Below, piece after piece: positions 1 through 11,303 of a DNA stretch of 64,000 nt. Source of the DNA: Ichthyophis bannanicus (taxonomy: Eukaryota > Chordata > Amphibia > Gymnophiona > Ichthyophiidae); the NCBI GenBank assembly GCA_033557465.1, contig CM066040.1, positions 321,736,297 to 321,800,296 on the forward strand. Direction: 5' to 3'. Below the pieces are notes generated by a model. The model searched no databases. It saw only the letters and a list, made by a program, of their open reading frames with translations, and was not told where the DNA came from. The position numbers and the translations under genes are program-made. Each line of letters begins with the position of its first letter. Positions within the stretch are counted from its first letter, which is position 1.

Positions 1-202
1 TGTCAGATAAGCAAGTAGAGATACAAGACAGAGGCAACAAATTCTATAAGCAAGGTCCCTGAATTGCATATGCTCATTGAGTAGAATATTGCAACTGGAT
101 TTCTCCAGGAATAATTGATAACATCTGCTACAAAGAGCACAAACAGCAACCTGCGACATAATATCGGAGAGAGGATTTCAAATAAGCTAAATCCTCACAA
201 TA

Positions 203-1083
203 CATAAGAACATAAGATATGCCATACTGGGTCAGACCAAGGTCCATCAAGCCCAGTATCCCGTTTACAATAGTGGCCAATCTAGGTCATACGTACCTAG
301 CAGTTTCCCCAAAAGACACAGGTTCCACAATGCTTGTATTGGGTCAAGCATTGATATCCTGGGTCCCTTCTTAATAATGGTTTATGGACCTTTCCTCCAG
401 GAACTTGTCCAAACCTTTTTTAAACCCAGCTACACTAACAGCCTTTACTACATCCTCCGGTAACAAATTCCAGAGTTTGATTACACGTTGAGTGAAAAAA
501 TATTTTCTTTTATTAGTCTTAAATAGTTTACCCTGTAGCTTCATTGCATGTCTCCTAGTCTTTCTATATTCTGATAAGGTAAACAATCGATCTACGTTTA
601 CCCGTTCCACTCCATTCATTAATTTATAGACTTCTATCATATCTCCCCTCAGCCGTCTCTTTTCCAGGTTAAAGAGCCCTAACCTTTTTAGCCTTTCTTC
701 ATAGGAGTATCCTTCCATCCCCTTTACCATTTTGGTGGCTCTTCTCTGAACCTTTTCTAAAATCGCTATATCCTTTTTAAGATACGGCGACCAGAATTGC
801 ACACAATATTCAAGGTGCGGTCTCACCATGGAACGATATAGAGGCATTATAATATCTTTTGTTTTATTTTCCATTCCTTTCCTTATCATACCTAGCATTC
901 TATTTACTCTCTTGGCCGCTGCTGCACACTGGGCCGAGGGTTTTAACATGGAATCCACAATGATGCCTAAATCTTTTTCCTGGGTGGTGGTTCCTAATGT
1001 GGAACCTTGCATCGTGTAACCATAGTTTGGGTTGTTCTTCCCTAGGTGCATAACCTTGCACTTGTCCACATTAAATTTCATTA
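203..1083 (-). mobile_element. CR1 LINE, 5'-truncated 3' portion
   Basis: Minus-strand CR1-clade retrotransposon end. The 236-residue ORF (1081 to 371) is the C-terminal part of ORF2, downstream of the reverse-transcriptase catalytic motifs. It starts at a segment reading FNVDKCKVMHLGK and runs through [26 protein letters not shown] and [19 protein letters not shown] to its normal stop. The 3' UTR (370 to 203) carries the family-specific text corresponding to CCAGTATGGCATATCTTATG and ends in a short TATGTTCT-type repeat, the usual CR1 end. It is truncated in the middle of the RT domain. At least three other copies of this subfamily occur in the window (9.2, 27.0 and 44.3 kb). Confidence 0.9.
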
Positions 1084-1174
1084 CAAAGCTTGATAGACTA
1101 GAGAGAGACTCTTAAAATGGATGCAAGTCTCAATAAGTAACCAATGCAAGGCAGCGAGAACTAGAGTAATGTGA

Positions 1175-1414
1175 TCACAGGATATTTAATTCATCATCAT
1201 GTTCTGGAAGGTTCTTGTCAGTTCCATTAGCAGAAAACATCTTAATAACACTGCAAACTGTAGACACAAGAATCCCAAGGTCTTTAGAGATGGCCGTGTA
1301 CCTTTGAAGTTTGATGATAATGACTTTTCTGACAGTCTCAGGCAGATTTCTTGTCTTCACCATTGTGAAAATAGAACAGGAAGTGAACGTGGCCCTTTTA
1401 AACATCAGAGCCAT
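1175..1414 (-). pseudogene. Tc1-type transposase N-terminal fragment
   Basis: A 79-codon minus-strand reading frame resembles the paired-like DNA-binding domain of Tc1/mariner transposases: a start reading MVKTRNLPETVRK, then the helix-turn-helix with AISKDLGILVSTVCSVIKMF and the family-typical turn SANGTDKNLPEHD. The DDE catalytic domain is absent. A better preserved relative lies at 38.7 kb. Terminal inverted repeats were not located. The flanks at 1,085-1,170 and 1,415-1,590 probably belong to the same element but this cannot be proved by reading. Confidence 0.7.
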
Positions 1415-1589
1415 CTTTCATTGGTTGATTCAAGTCATGTGAGTACCGACAATTAATCACAGATGCATCTATTTTTACTGCAGTGGGAATGTGGTTCTGC
1501 TCAAACTGATTTGAATTGTTTTTAAGAGTAAAGAACTGCACTAAGTTTCAGCACTGGCTTTTTACATTGGGAGCAATTAGATATGCATT

Positions 1590-2114
1590 CCTTTGAATAC
1601 AATTCACGTGCCCACTATGCTATACTTTAGCACAGTGTTTTCTTCCTGCACTAGCTTGCTTTCTGCATTGGGGAGCGAGACTAGCACACGGAAATCTCAT
1701 GTAAAATGCTGCACTAGACTAGAACATAGTGTAGTTTGCTGCATTGGCCCAATAGAATCGATTAGCCACTCATTACAATGAGGACAATTTTCAAAGGTAA
1801 CTAAGTAGTTATCTGGTTAGATTGTCCTGAATAAAAATGGTCTCCCTCAGAGTGGTAGAAGTTTGCATGGGTTTTCACAATGCATATACTTTCAGCCAGA
1901 TTAAATTATTAAAAAGAGGTGCTCCTAGGGGAGGGGTCAGACAGGGTGTTTAGGCTCAAGGAATAAACAGTGCCTATATATTTAGCTTTTCTAATGTATG
2001 CATGATGTTTTGTCTCCTTCCACTTCCCGTAGATAAAGGAGTTGAAAAATATATGGTCTCTAGGCAATTTTTAAAAGGAAACTGTCTGCTTTGTTTCTCT
2101 TTGAAAACTGTTTA
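1590..2114. other. Unassigned stretch
   Basis: No coding similarity recognised. Several phrases such as GCACTAG, GCATTGG and TTTAGCACAGTG recur within 1,600-1,760, suggesting a decayed non-coding repeat, but no ends could be defined. Confidence 0.3.
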
Positions 2115-2204
2115 CAAGTTCCAGGGTGCCCAGACGGCCTAGACAGCCCAGTTTAACAAGTTCCAGGGTGCCAAGACGGCCCAGTTTAACAAGTTCCAGG
2201 GGTA
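2115..2204. repeat. Short tandem repeat, about 2.4 units
   Basis: Units of about 33-42 bp begin with CAAGTTCCAGGGTGCC and end with CCCAGTTTAA: 2,115-2,156, 2,157-2,189 and a partial third unit 2,190-2,204. The first unit is longer through an internal insertion. The region after it (2,205-2,860) is G-rich in places and has no recognised content. Confidence 0.8.
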
Positions 2205-2869
2205 TAAAAGTACGTGTATACTTTACAATAATAAGGGAAGTATTTCCTTATTTGGAAGAAGCACTGTTAGGGGTCATGCATTGTCATTTTGGAAGATGGC
2301 AGCACCAAACACAGGAGCAAGTGGGCATTTGCTCCTGCCTCCCAACTTTAGACGTGGGTGGGAGTAAGGTGGCAGAAGGTCCGGTCCACTACCCAAGGCT
2401 CTCTGGCTAAGGTCCTCCCTCAGTCAGAGCTTCTAGGTAAGGGGTACTCTGGCTCAGGGTGCCTGGACCCAGGGTTGCCCTGGCACAGATAGCCCCAGGG
2501 GGAGGGTCTGGAGGGATTAGGTTTGTCAAGGGGGTCAGGGCAGTTCGGGGGAATCAAGAGAGTTGAGGGGTCAAGGAAGTCCAGGGAAATAAGGAGTATG
2601 GAGGGATGATGATCTGGAACCCACTGGACCACCAAGGCATTTTTGTGAGCAACTTTCAGCGATGTCATCACTAGGAATATCTGCTAGTGCAGCACTGAGA
2701 GAAGCCAGTATAACACTTCCCAAGCAGTAAGCAAAACAGAAACATTCAGAAACAACTCAGAAACTAATCATCTTAGCAATCAACAACCCAAATTAAGAAC
2801 AGTTTACTTGAATAAGTATTGGTCACTCTTAACACAATGAATTCTGCGCCAGAGCATAATACTGAGAAT

Positions 2870-3180
2870 GGAAAGGATGATGGATGAGTAGAACAGACTC
2901 CCAGTGGAGGTGATGGAAGCGAGAACTGTATCTGAATTTAGAAAAGCAAGGGACGAATATAGAGGATCTCTGAAACTTTTGATTACACACATCTTTAAAA
3001 TCAGATCAAGTCGCCCAACATGTTTTGGCCAAAGCCTTTCTCAAGGGACTTCTTGTAGGGGTGTTGACATAAGACGACAACCATATACCACTCGCAGACA
3101 CAGAGGGAAACTGCTAGTCTACCAGATCACTGCATAGTAAAACTATGGTCTATATCCGCGTCATATGTTACTATGTTACG
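2870..3180 (+). mobile_element. CR1 LINE 3' end fragment
   Basis: The last ORF2 residues can be read as LPVEVMEARTVSEFRKARDE followed by YRGSLK, the usual end of a CR1 ORF2. A 3' UTR follows, ending near 3,178 in TATGTTACTATGTTAC. That microsatellite-like end marks a different CR1 subfamily from the copy at 203-1,083. Around 3,000-3,110 there is unrelated or highly diverged sequence. Confidence 0.7.
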
Positions 3181-3484
3181 CAGAAAGGTCCCACTAAAAG
3201 CGATGTTAAGATATATCTCCTTGGTATAATCTACTCATATATTAGGATTTTATAAACTAGAGAGGCTCATACATGTAAACTAAAGCAGTAGGACATTTTA
3301 AAGCCATAAAAATGCTAGATGTAAAATGGAAGGCTATGAAATGAGGAGATCAAGGCAACTGGTGAAGTAACAGTTCTATGGAGGAACAAGTAGGAAACAA
3401 GGAGAAAGGGAGATAAAAGAAAAACTTGGAAAGTCCTGTATGCAAATTATCACATTTTATCCAATAAAGTCACAGTGGTGGAAA

Positions 3485-3565
3485 AGGACGTTGATGCGGT
3501 TACAGTTACGGAGACATAGCTCAGCAATAATCAGGAATGGGAAGTGAATATACCATGATATGATC
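3485..3565 (+). pseudogene. CR1 endonuclease scrap
   Basis: Reading plus-strand triplets gives AVTVTET, then LSNNQEWEVNIP, which lines up with the AVIETWFTENHDWDVTIP part of the endonuclease at 4,350-4,420. The sequence breaks off where the next CR1 end starts. It is too short to assign beyond a CR1-like endonuclease. Confidence 0.5.
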
Positions 3566-3569
3566 TTAA

Positions 3570-3720
3570 CATAGTAACGCAGTATGACAGCAGATAAAGA
3601 CCAGTATGGTCCATCTAGAGTGCCCAGTAAGGTGGCTAGAGTAGGACCCTCACCACATGCCCTTGTTTAGGGTTGTACCTGCCAATCTGAAGTGACTGTA
3701 GACTGGTGGAGACCATTTCA
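3570..3720 (-). mobile_element. CR1 LINE 3' UTR fragment
   Basis: Begins with a minus-strand CR1 end (AACATAGTAA on the plus strand). It continues with GCAGATAAAGACCAGTATGG and CATCTAGAGTGCCCAGTAAG, the same 3' UTR text seen at 53.4 kb and, in the other orientation, at 40.5 kb. No coding sequence remains. The 3,720-3,925 stretch is unassigned and may be its diverged continuation. Confidence 0.65.
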
Positions 3721-3956
3721 AATTCAGTATCCTGCTCCAAATTCATTACAATGCTCTTCTTAACCCACAGTAGCAGCCTTGTTCCCATATTATCCTGCAC
3801 AATATGGGATCCAACTGTCTGGTGTAAAGAAGGGGATTGTCACCATTTTATGCATTTTTCTGTTTTATTGTACATTGCTATGAGCATTTTTTGCATATGC
3901 GGTATGGAAACATAATGAAACAAAACAAACCAGACTGTTGCTCAGAGGATCAATGA

Positions 3957-4169
3957 ATGGGCAAGGTCATATGCACTGCTCTACACATGGCAGCTTTCCA
4001 AAACAGGACTATAGAGCAAGGGGGGCGGCGAAGGAAAGCGTCTTGGTTCCTGGACCATGGGATGCTGTTCAAAGGGTTGCAGAGCAGACATGGCGTTCAT
4101 CTGTCCAAGAAAGGTCGACATGTCTCCAGTAGCAGACTGGCTAATCTACTGAAGAGAGCTTTAAACTAG
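3957..4169 (+). pseudogene. CR1 ORF1 C-terminus (SGNH esterase-like)
   Basis: A 70-codon frame ends with HGVHLSKKGRHVSSSRLANL and then LKRALN before its stop. In CR1 ORF1 proteins the C-terminal SGNH-hydrolase domain ends with a D-G-x-H-L-S segment that holds the last two catalytic residues. Here the Asp is replaced (RHGVHLS), so the dyad is broken, although the His remains. The assignment rests on this motif and on its position just upstream of ORF2. The N-terminal two thirds are not visible. Confidence 0.55.
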
Positions 4170-4275
4170 ATTCACTGGGGATGGATGAAGAAAGCCCCAA
4201 GGTAAGTGAAAGCCACCAGGTAAGCGAAACATTAAATACCTTTATGGAAATGGGTAAAAGGGCAACATATGGAAA

Positions 4276-4983
4276 GTGGTGTGTATAAATGCCCATAGCA
4301 TGGGAAATAAGATCCCTGATGTTGAAGCTTTGGTGGGAGTGGCTAACTTGGATTTAGTGGCAGTTATAGAAACATGGTTCACAGAAAACCATGACTGGGA
4401 TGTAACTATACCTGGCTATACTTTATTCAGAAAGGACAGGGTAAGAAGAAGGGGAGGAGGAGTGGCACTAAATGTAAAAAATAATATTAAAGCTTTGGAA
4501 CTACAGAGCTTAAAAGGGAGAAAGGAGGCATTGTGGGTTAAACTAGAAAGAGGGAAAGAGAAATCTATTTGCATTGGCGTGATATACAGACCTCCCTCAC
4601 AAGAGGAAGAGGTGGACAGAGAGTTAATTGAGAACATACGCAGCACTGCTAGGAAAGGGGAAGTGCTACTGATAGGAGATTTCAATATGCCAGATGGTGA
4701 TTGGCACATTCCGGCTGCAGTATCATCTAGAAGTAAGGAGATCCTGGATTCTCTACAGGGAGAACTATTCAGGCAATTGGTAACAGAACCCACACGTGAA
4801 GGGGCCATACTGGACTTGGTGCTTACCAATGGTGAAAGTGTTTCTGATGTTATAGTGGGAGATCATATTGCATCCAGTGATCACCAGATGGCGTGGTTCA
4901 GTATTAAGACTAGGGCTGTTAGAATCCATTCTAAAGCAAGGGTCTTGGCACATCTTGGCAAAGCTAGTTTTCCTATAGTCTAA
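4276..4983 (+). pseudogene. CR1 ORF2 endonuclease domain (APE type)
   Basis: 235 codons covering the apurinic-like endonuclease that nicks target DNA to start retrotransposition. Expected motifs in order: INAHSMGNK (the metal-site Asn), AVIETW (catalytic Glu), RRGGGVAL, VIYRPPS (Tyr), LIGDFNMPDGDW (Asp/Asn), GAILDLVLTN and SSDHQM (Asp-His). All key residues are therefore present. It is separated from the RT by a frameshift and stop after 4,980, so it would only be made as a truncated protein. Upstream, 4,170-4,275 looks like the ORF1-ORF2 spacer. Confidence 0.85.
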
Positions 4984-5417
4984 TACCTCAGGGAGTCATT
5001 AGCGGGATGGGAACAGCTGGGGGATGTAGAAAAACAGGGGGGAAAACTGAAAGGGGATATTTTGAGGGCAACCAACCTTTTTGTTAAAATGGTAAATAAA
5101 GGTAAAATGAAAAGAAGACCACTATGGTTTTTGAAAGAAGTAGCTGAAAAGGTGAAGAAAAAGAGGGAAGTCTTTATGAAATACAAGAGATCACAAAGAG
5201 AGGAAGACAGGCATCTATATTTGGAAAACTTAGAGAAGCTAGCAAAGTAGTCAGGAAAGCAAAAATTCAAAAATAGGAGGAAATAGCCAATGCAATAAAA
5301 TGGGGGGATAAGACATTTTTCAGATATGTTAGTGAGAAGAGGAAGGGCAAAAGTGGTATTGTCAGACTCAAGGGTGAAGGGGAGGAATATGTAAAAGCTA
5401 ATGAGGATAAAGCGGAA

Positions 5418-6770
5418 TTGCTTAACAAATATTTCTGGTTTGTGTTCACAGTTGAACAACCAGGAACAGGACCTCAGAAAACACCCACAAACAGGAACAG
5501 AAGTGAGGGACATCTTGAACAATTTTCAGAAGACTGTGTTCGTGAGAAACTAGCTCAACTTAAAGTAGACAAAGCAATGGGACCGGATGGGATACACCCT
5601 AGAATACTGAGGGAACTTGGGGATGTTCTAGCAGCTCCACTGACTGACCTTTTCAGTGCCTCATTGGAGTCGGGAGTGGTGCCAAAGGACTGGAGAGAGG
5701 CTCATGTGGTGCCTTTACACAAAAGCGGAAGTAAGGATGTGGTTGAAAATTACAGGCCGGTTAGTTTAACTTCGGTGGTGAGTAAATTATTGGAAACGCT
5801 GCTGATAGAGAAAATAGTGAGGTTTCTGGAGTCCAGCGGATTACAGGATCTGAGGCAACATAGATTCACCAGAGGCACGTCTTGTCAGACAAATCTGATT
5901 GATTTCTTTGACTGGGTTACCAGGGAGTTGGACCGAGGGAGAGTCCTAGATGTGGTGTATTTAGATTTAAGTAAAGCCTTTGACACCTTTCCTCACAGGC
6001 GACTTATAAACAAACTGAGCACCCTAGGGATGGACCCTAAAGTTACTGCATGGGTTGGAAATTGATTGAGTGGGAGGCGACAAAGGGTACAGGTAAATGG
6101 AGCTCACTCTGAGGAGAAGGATGTTACCAGTGGTGTGCCCCAGGGATCTGTCCTTGGTCTGACTCTTTTTAACATCTTTATTAGTGATGTAGTGGAAATG
6201 CTGTCGGGTAAGGTTTGCCTCTTTGCGGATGATACCAAAATCTGCAATAGAGTAGACACCCAGGAAGGTGTAGATAACATGAGGAGGGATCTAGCTAAGC
6301 TTGAAGAATAGTCTAGAATTTGGCAGCTGAGATTTAATGTTAAAAAATGCAAGGTCATGCATTTGGGCTGCAGCAATCCAAGGGAGCAATATAGTATAGG
6401 GGGTGAAGTACTTTTGTCCATTAAAGAAGAGCAGGACCTAGGTGTGATTGTGTCTGATGATCTTAAAGTAGCTAAACAGGTAGAAAAGGCGACAGCAAAA
6501 GCTAGAAGGATGCTTGGGTGCATAGGGAGAGGAATAGACAGCAGAAGAAAGATGGTGATAGTGCCTCTGTATAAGTCTTTGGTGCGACCTCATTTGGAGT
6601 ATAGTGTGCAATTCTGGACACCACACCTTCAAAAGGATATAAACAGGATGGAGTCGGTGCAGAGGGTGGCTACTAAAATGATTAGTGGTCTTCATTATAA
6701 AGCATATGAGGACAGATTGAAGGATCTTAATATGTACACCTCCCTTAGAGGAAAGGCGGGAGAGAGGTGA
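5418..6770 (+). pseudogene. CR1 ORF2 reverse transcriptase, broken
   Basis: One frame broken by two stops (6,063-6,065 and 6,309-6,311). It contains, in order, VREKLAQLKVDKAMGPDGIH, ENYRPVSLTSVVSKLLE, motif A VVYLDLSKAFDT, then after the first stop VPQGSVLG and the catalytic FADDTK. After the second stop come KKCKVMHLG, DLGVIVSDDLKVAKQV, VRPHLEYSVQFW and RVATKMISGL. The catalytic Asp residues are intact, so inactivation is by stops and frameshifts. The two stops fall at positions that are sense codons in the sister copy at 57.9 kb. Confidence 0.88.
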
Positions 6771-7054
6771 TATGATTGAGATGTTTAAATATCTCCATGG
6801 TATAAATGCACAGGAGGAGAGCCTCTTTCAATTGAAAGCAAGGTCTGCTACTAGGGGACATGGGATGAGGGTGAAAGGGGATAGATTCAGGAGTGATTTG
6901 CGGAGATTTTTCTTTATGGGAAAGAGTGGTGTGTCCGTGGAATAGTCTCTCAGTGGAGGTGGTAGAGATGAGGACAGTATCTGAATTCAAAGAAGCATCA
7001 GACAAACACAGAGGATCTCTAAAGGAAAAAAAGGGGACTGTTGTAGTGGTTGAT

Positions 7055-7342
7055 TTTTATTTATTTGTTTAGACAGTTTTGTATACCACTTTATCCTTCA
7101 ATCAAAGTGGTCACAACACAATTGGGGGATACATTTAACATGAGGGGATATGAGACACATACACTAATACTTACAGGGAACATGGGCAATCGAGGTTTAG
7201 TGGCTTGCCCAAGACCACAAGGAGCACCTGTGGGACTAGAAACCCCAGTCCTTCTGGTCCAAGGTTGCTGTCCTCTAGTGGGATTTGAATCCCTGACCTT
7301 CCAGCCTGATGTAACATGTCCCAACCACTAGACCACTCCTCC
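7055..7342 (-). mobile_element. CORE/MIR-type SINE with L2 tail
   Basis: On the minus strand it reads GGAGGAGTGGTCTAGTGG (A-box region of a tRNA-like head), then a B-box-like GGATTCAAATCCCACTAG, a central TCTTGGGCAAGCCACT core as in MIR/CORE-SINEs, and a tail CCACTTTGATTGAAGGATAA with TGGTATACAAAACTG before a TAAATAAA end. The tail matches the L2 3' end at 12.7 kb. It is inserted in the 3' UTR of the 3.9-7.4 kb CR1: the CR1 text GTTGAT / TATGGAAGGACAG is split exactly around it. Confidence 0.85.
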
Positions 7343-7410
7343 TATGGAAGGACAGACTAGATAGGCCATGTAGTCTTTTTCTGTCATCCTCTTTCTATGT
7401 TTCTATGTCT

Positions 7411-8945
7411 CCAAATGACTGAGCGATAACAACCTTACAATAAACTACAAGGAAACCGAAGCCCTATTCATAACAAAGAACAACTCATTTTCTCCTCCAA
7501 CTACCCTAACACTAAACAACATTCAAGTACAAGTTCAACCAGAGGTGAAATACCTTGGCATCATCCTCGATCAACACCTCAACTTTAAACAACAAATAAA
7601 CAAAACAGCCAAAGCAGTTTACCTTAAAACCAAAAACTTGCAATGCCTCCGTCCTCCAGACTTCAGCTCAGCACTCCAAGCTGTAATCCTCCCCACCTCG
7701 ATTATTGCAACTCTATCTACCAAGATCTTCCACAAACCACTCTACTTCCACTATCCACAACTCTACATACAACAGCACATATTCTGCAAGGAGCATCGAA
7801 ATTCAACTGTATCACACCCATCCTCAAAGAACTCCACTGGCTTCCAATAACAAGCAGGATAAAATACAAGACCGTCCTCCTTACCCACAAAACTATCCAC
7901 TCACACTCCATCACACACCTTCACACCCTGCTACATACCCAACAATCAAACAGATCCAGATGAACATCCACACCGAACACACTCAGTATCCCCCACACAA
8001 AAACCAAATATTACCAACAGGCCTGGAAACGAGCTTTCCAACTGTATGCTCCGTCCATCTGGAGCACCCTTCCTTCCGCAATAAGAAACACTTTCGACAT
8101 CCGCACCTTCCAAAAACAACTAAAACCCACCTGTTTTCAGAATACTTTGGTACTACAACATAGCCACCCTCCCTGCTCTCCCCATCCACTATGGGCTTGA
8201 TTCTATGAGGCGAATAGCGGTAGGACATGCAGCCCCGCTATTCGTCCCAGCCGTATTCTGGCACACACTCTCCCCACAAGCCCAGAGCCACAGTGCGGAG
8301 AGAGCCAGAAGGAGGCGGGAGGGGACGGAGAATGGGCGGAGTGGGGGCAGACTGATACGGCAGGACGTACAGCGACGATTCAGGTCATGGACCTGTACGT
8401 CCTGCAGGCGAGGGACAGACGTGTTGCTTATTCCTTCGCAGAGGTGATATAAGCAGCGGCAAGGTCAGTGATTGGGCCCAGAGACCACCCTTGAGACAGA
8501 GTCAAGTTTCTGGTAGATCTCCGCTGCCTGATCTGGGTCCCTGGCTGCCTCCACCGGGGGTCAGCACTCTGGTAGGCTGGACTGCAAGCAGGGAGGATGT
8601 CCCCACGGTGATGCAGGAGCACGTCAGGCTGTCATAGGTCCCGATTCTGCACCCCTGGGAACATCTGGCTCCCAAGGTGCAGAATCAGGTCCTAATGGGC
8701 CCGTCCTGTCGGGGGTGCCCAGATGGCCCAGACATGCCCCTTCTGTGATCGAGCTCACTACCTTACTGAAGATGATTCAAGCAAAACATAAGACAAGGGA
8801 TTATTCACCCATTGCATATAGTTAACTGTTCCAATTCTTACCCAATGTTCACTGTATATTCTATGTAAACTGAATGATCTTCTACTGTTCCACGCTTTGA
8901 CCAGGCGAAAAGCGGTATATAAACCTGCTAAATAAATATAAATAG
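7411..8945 (+). mobile_element. L2 LINE C-terminal part, split by a GC-rich element
   Basis: Plus-strand L2-clade fragment. The frame starting near 7,415 reads SDNNLTINYKETEALFITK, and 7,545 onward reads MKYLGIILDQHLNFKQQINK. This is the thumb and C-terminal region after the YADD motif. Frameshifts near 7,690 and 7,830 move the later parts (LHWLPITSRIKYK; TLLHTQ) into other frames. The L2 is interrupted at about 8,190-8,755. Its 3' UTR resumes at about 8,760 and ends with GCGAAAAGCGGTATATAAAC and CTAAATAAATATAAAT. Confidence 0.78.
8190..8755. mobile_element. GC-rich MITE-like element
   Basis: A GC-rich block (start GGGCTTGATTCTATGAGG) sits inside the L2 3' region. It shares vocabulary with blocks at 10.0, 15.0 and 57.0 kb: GGACGTACAGCGACGATTC, CCCGATTCTGCACC, GGTGCAGAATCAGG and CCTGTACGTCCTGCAG. 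Many of these phrases occur in both orientations within the element, so the strand would fold on itself. It has no coding capacity. Ends are approximate. Confidence 0.5.
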
Positions 8946-9010
8946 TGCCTGGGACCCTTTCCCTAGAGTTTCCAAATGTGATTAAAGTGGATCTGTCAAT
9001 GTGATTTACG

Positions 9011-9148
9011 TATGTGATGCTACCATAGAGGAAGAAGCCATTTTATAAACATGTATGCACAAATAACATGTGAGTCATATATGTCTCACACGTTATTTCT
9101 GCATACATGTTTATAAAATGGCTTCTTCCCTTATGGTAGCATCACATA
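9011..9148. repeat. 138-bp hairpin element
   Basis: Two 64-bp arms (9,011-9,074 and 9,085-9,148) are reverse complements with about five mismatches, separated by a 10-bp spacer TCATATATGT. The left arm begins TATGTGATGCTACCATAG and the right arm ends ATGGTAGCATCACATA. It is probably a fold-back MITE. It has no coding content and no target duplication could be fixed by eye. Confidence 0.9.
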
Positions 9149-9230
9149 ACATGAATATTTAGCTGGCACTATACAGATTTTATTTTACAACTTGATTTAG
9201 GCATATCTTTTAGAGCTCAGCTTACTTTTA

Positions 9231-10036
9231 TAAGAACATAAGATATGCCATACTGGGTCAGACCAAGGTCCATCAAACCTAGTATTCTATTTCCATAAGT
9301 GACTAATCCAGGTCTCAAGTACCCTTCAGATTCCCAAAAAGATATACAACTACCACATTGCTTATCCCAGCGTAAGCAGTGGATTTTCTTGGCCCTCTTT
9401 AATAATGGTTTATGGACTTTTCCTCCAGGAACTTGTCCAAACCTTTTTTAAAATCTAGCTACACTAACAGCTTTTACTACATCTTCCGGTAATGAATTCA
9501 GAGTTTGATTACGCATTGAGTGAAAAAATATTTTCACTTTTTAGTTTAAATGGGTTACATCATAGCTTCATTGCATGTCCCCTAGTCTTTCTACTTTTTG
9601 AAGGAGTAAAAAACCAATCTATGTTTTAGCCGTTCCACTCCATTCATTATTTTATAGTCCCCTATCATATCTCCCCTCAGCTGTCTTTTTTCCAAGATGA
9701 AGAACCCTAACCTTTTAAACCTTGCTTCACAGAGGTATCCTTCCATCCCTTTACCATTTTGGTGGCTCTTTTCTAATTCTGCTATATCCTTTTTAAGATA
9801 TGGTGACCAGAACTGCACCATGGAATGATACAGAGGCATTATAATATCCTTGGTTTTATTCTCCATTCCTTTCCTTATGATTCCTAGCATTCTGTTTGCT
9901 TTCTTGACCACCATGGAACACTGGACAGAGGTTTTCAACGTATTACCCACGATGGCGCCTAATCCTTTTCCTGGGTGGTGGTTCCTAATGCAGAACCTTG
10001 CATTGTGTAACCATAATTTGGGTTGTTCTTCCCTAA
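9231..10036 (-). mobile_element. CR1 LINE 3' portion (downstream part of a split copy)
   Basis: Same subfamily as 203-1,083. The minus-strand 3' UTR starts at 9,231 and the degenerate C-terminal ORF (9,950 to 9,591) has lost several short stretches and gained stops. It stops abruptly at 10,036 in plus-strand text TTGTTCTTCCCTA. The continuation of the same CR1 text, AAGTGCATAACTTTGCAC, is found at 13,765, so 10,037-13,764 is inserted sequence. Confidence 0.8.
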
Positions 10037-10290
10037 GGGGGTCATTCCGAAATGCAAATAGGCTGCCTGGACATGCGGGATAGGCGTTTTCCCCACAAAA
10101 ACCTCTAGACCCGTATTCCTAAACCACGCATCCCTGCACGTACATGGCGCGAAGATGGGGATCTTAGAACGTGGGCAGGAGGGGGAGGAATGGGGGTATT
10201 GCAAGCGTATTCAGGAAGGCCCATGTACATCCTGAATGTTTCCCACGGATGCCTACATTATACCAACGGCAACGTGGAATAAGGCCAGCA
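10037..10290. mobile_element. GC-rich MITE-like element
   Basis: Begins GGGGGTCATTCCGAAATG, nearly the same as the start of the 57.0-kb element (GGGGGTCATTCTGAACTC), immediately at the point where the CR1 breaks. It contains CATGTACATCCTGAATG and other half-palindromic phrases. The right end is not clear. Confidence 0.5.
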
Positions 10291-10429
10291 CTTAGAAAAA
10301 TATATTGCTCTGAACTTCAACACGTATCATATAGATGAAGGGTTGTGACATATCAGTATTGAGCTGGTATGTTTGCTGTCTGAGAGGGCACAAGATGTAG
10401 TTGTAAAGAATAGAATGCACAGGTGAGGG
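10291..10429. other. Unassigned spacer before L2
   Basis: AT-rich sequence with no recognised content; the L2 may begin within it. Confidence 0.2.
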
Positions 10430-10892
10430 ATGTTTGTAAAGTTAGGGAACAATAAAAAACACCCCTACAGAAATTGTACCCATCATCTTGACCCACAGGA
10501 ATTTGCTGACTACATGAGAGCGAAAAACACTACCCAGACATGCTCCACCGCACTACAAATGGATGACCATGAAATGAAAGAGCAACATCATACCTGGGAG
10601 GATTTCAGCATAGCCTCAAAACATCAAGTAGAGGACATAATACATAGGCTCAACACAACAACCTCACCGTCAGACCCTTGCCCAGTGGCTTGGATAAAAG
10701 TCACAAGAAGCCAGCTATCCCAGCACATTCACAAAATTGTCAAAGATTCACTCCAACAAGGACACATGCCGCAGTCCCTCAAGCCATGATACGACCGATA
10801 CTTAAAAGTAATAACCTAAGCCCATCTGAACCAAAAAATCATACCATCCCATCTCCAGTTTACCGTTCCTTGCGAAAATAGTTGAAAAAAAA

Positions 10893-11303
10893 GTGCAAAA
10901 ACAACTTCAGGACCACATTGACATGAATGCCCCACTGGATATCCATCAGCACAGCTTTAAACCCCGGCACGGTGTGGAAACGCTACTCACATCACTCTTC
11001 GCCAACCTCATAAGAGGCATAGATAATATAAAAAATGGATTCCTGCTAGTGTTCATAGACATCTCGGCAGCCTTTGACACAGTGTCCCACGCCAGACTAC
11101 TGCAGCGCCTGCAACAGATAGGATTGCACAAGAACACTCTGAAATGGTTCACCTCATACCTGGAAGATCAAACACAGCAAGTCAAATGCGCCCAAAAGAA
11201 ATCATTGCAGTTCTCCGCAACGCAAGGAATACCTCAGGGATCTGCCCTGTCATCAGTGCTCTTCAATATTTACATCCAACCCATATGCAACATCATCAGA
11301 TGA
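10893..11303 (+). pseudogene. L2 reverse transcriptase core, broken
   Basis: 136 codons spanning RT motifs up to the B motif. Motif A is LVFIDISAAFDT and the B motif is GIPQGSALSSVLFN. A TGA stop at 11,301 falls after CNIIR, where the intact relative reads CDIFKRHNIKYHIYADD, so the catalytic YADD is cut off from motif A. In the intact copy this codon encodes Lys or Arg; a CGA-to-TGA change is the simplest explanation. Confidence 0.82.

Larger units (their letters stand above)
3925..7410 (+). mobile_element. CR1 LINE, nearly complete but decayed
   Basis: The most complete CR1 in the window: the end of ORF1 (to 4,169), a spacer, the ORF2 endonuclease (4,276-4,980), a linker, the RT (5,418-6,770) and a 3' UTR ending near 7,410 in TTTCTATGTTTCTATG. 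ORF2 is broken by a frameshift between endonuclease and RT, by stops at 6,063 and 6,309, and by a frameshift near 6,770. A SINE interrupts the 3' UTR at 7,055-7,342. The 5' UTR and most of ORF1 are missing or unrecognisable. It is the same subfamily as the copies at 26.3 and 57.9 kb. Confidence 0.88.

Noticed and set aside
4416..4829. 137-codon minus-strand frame
   Set aside because: Antisense shadow of the CR1 endonuclease.
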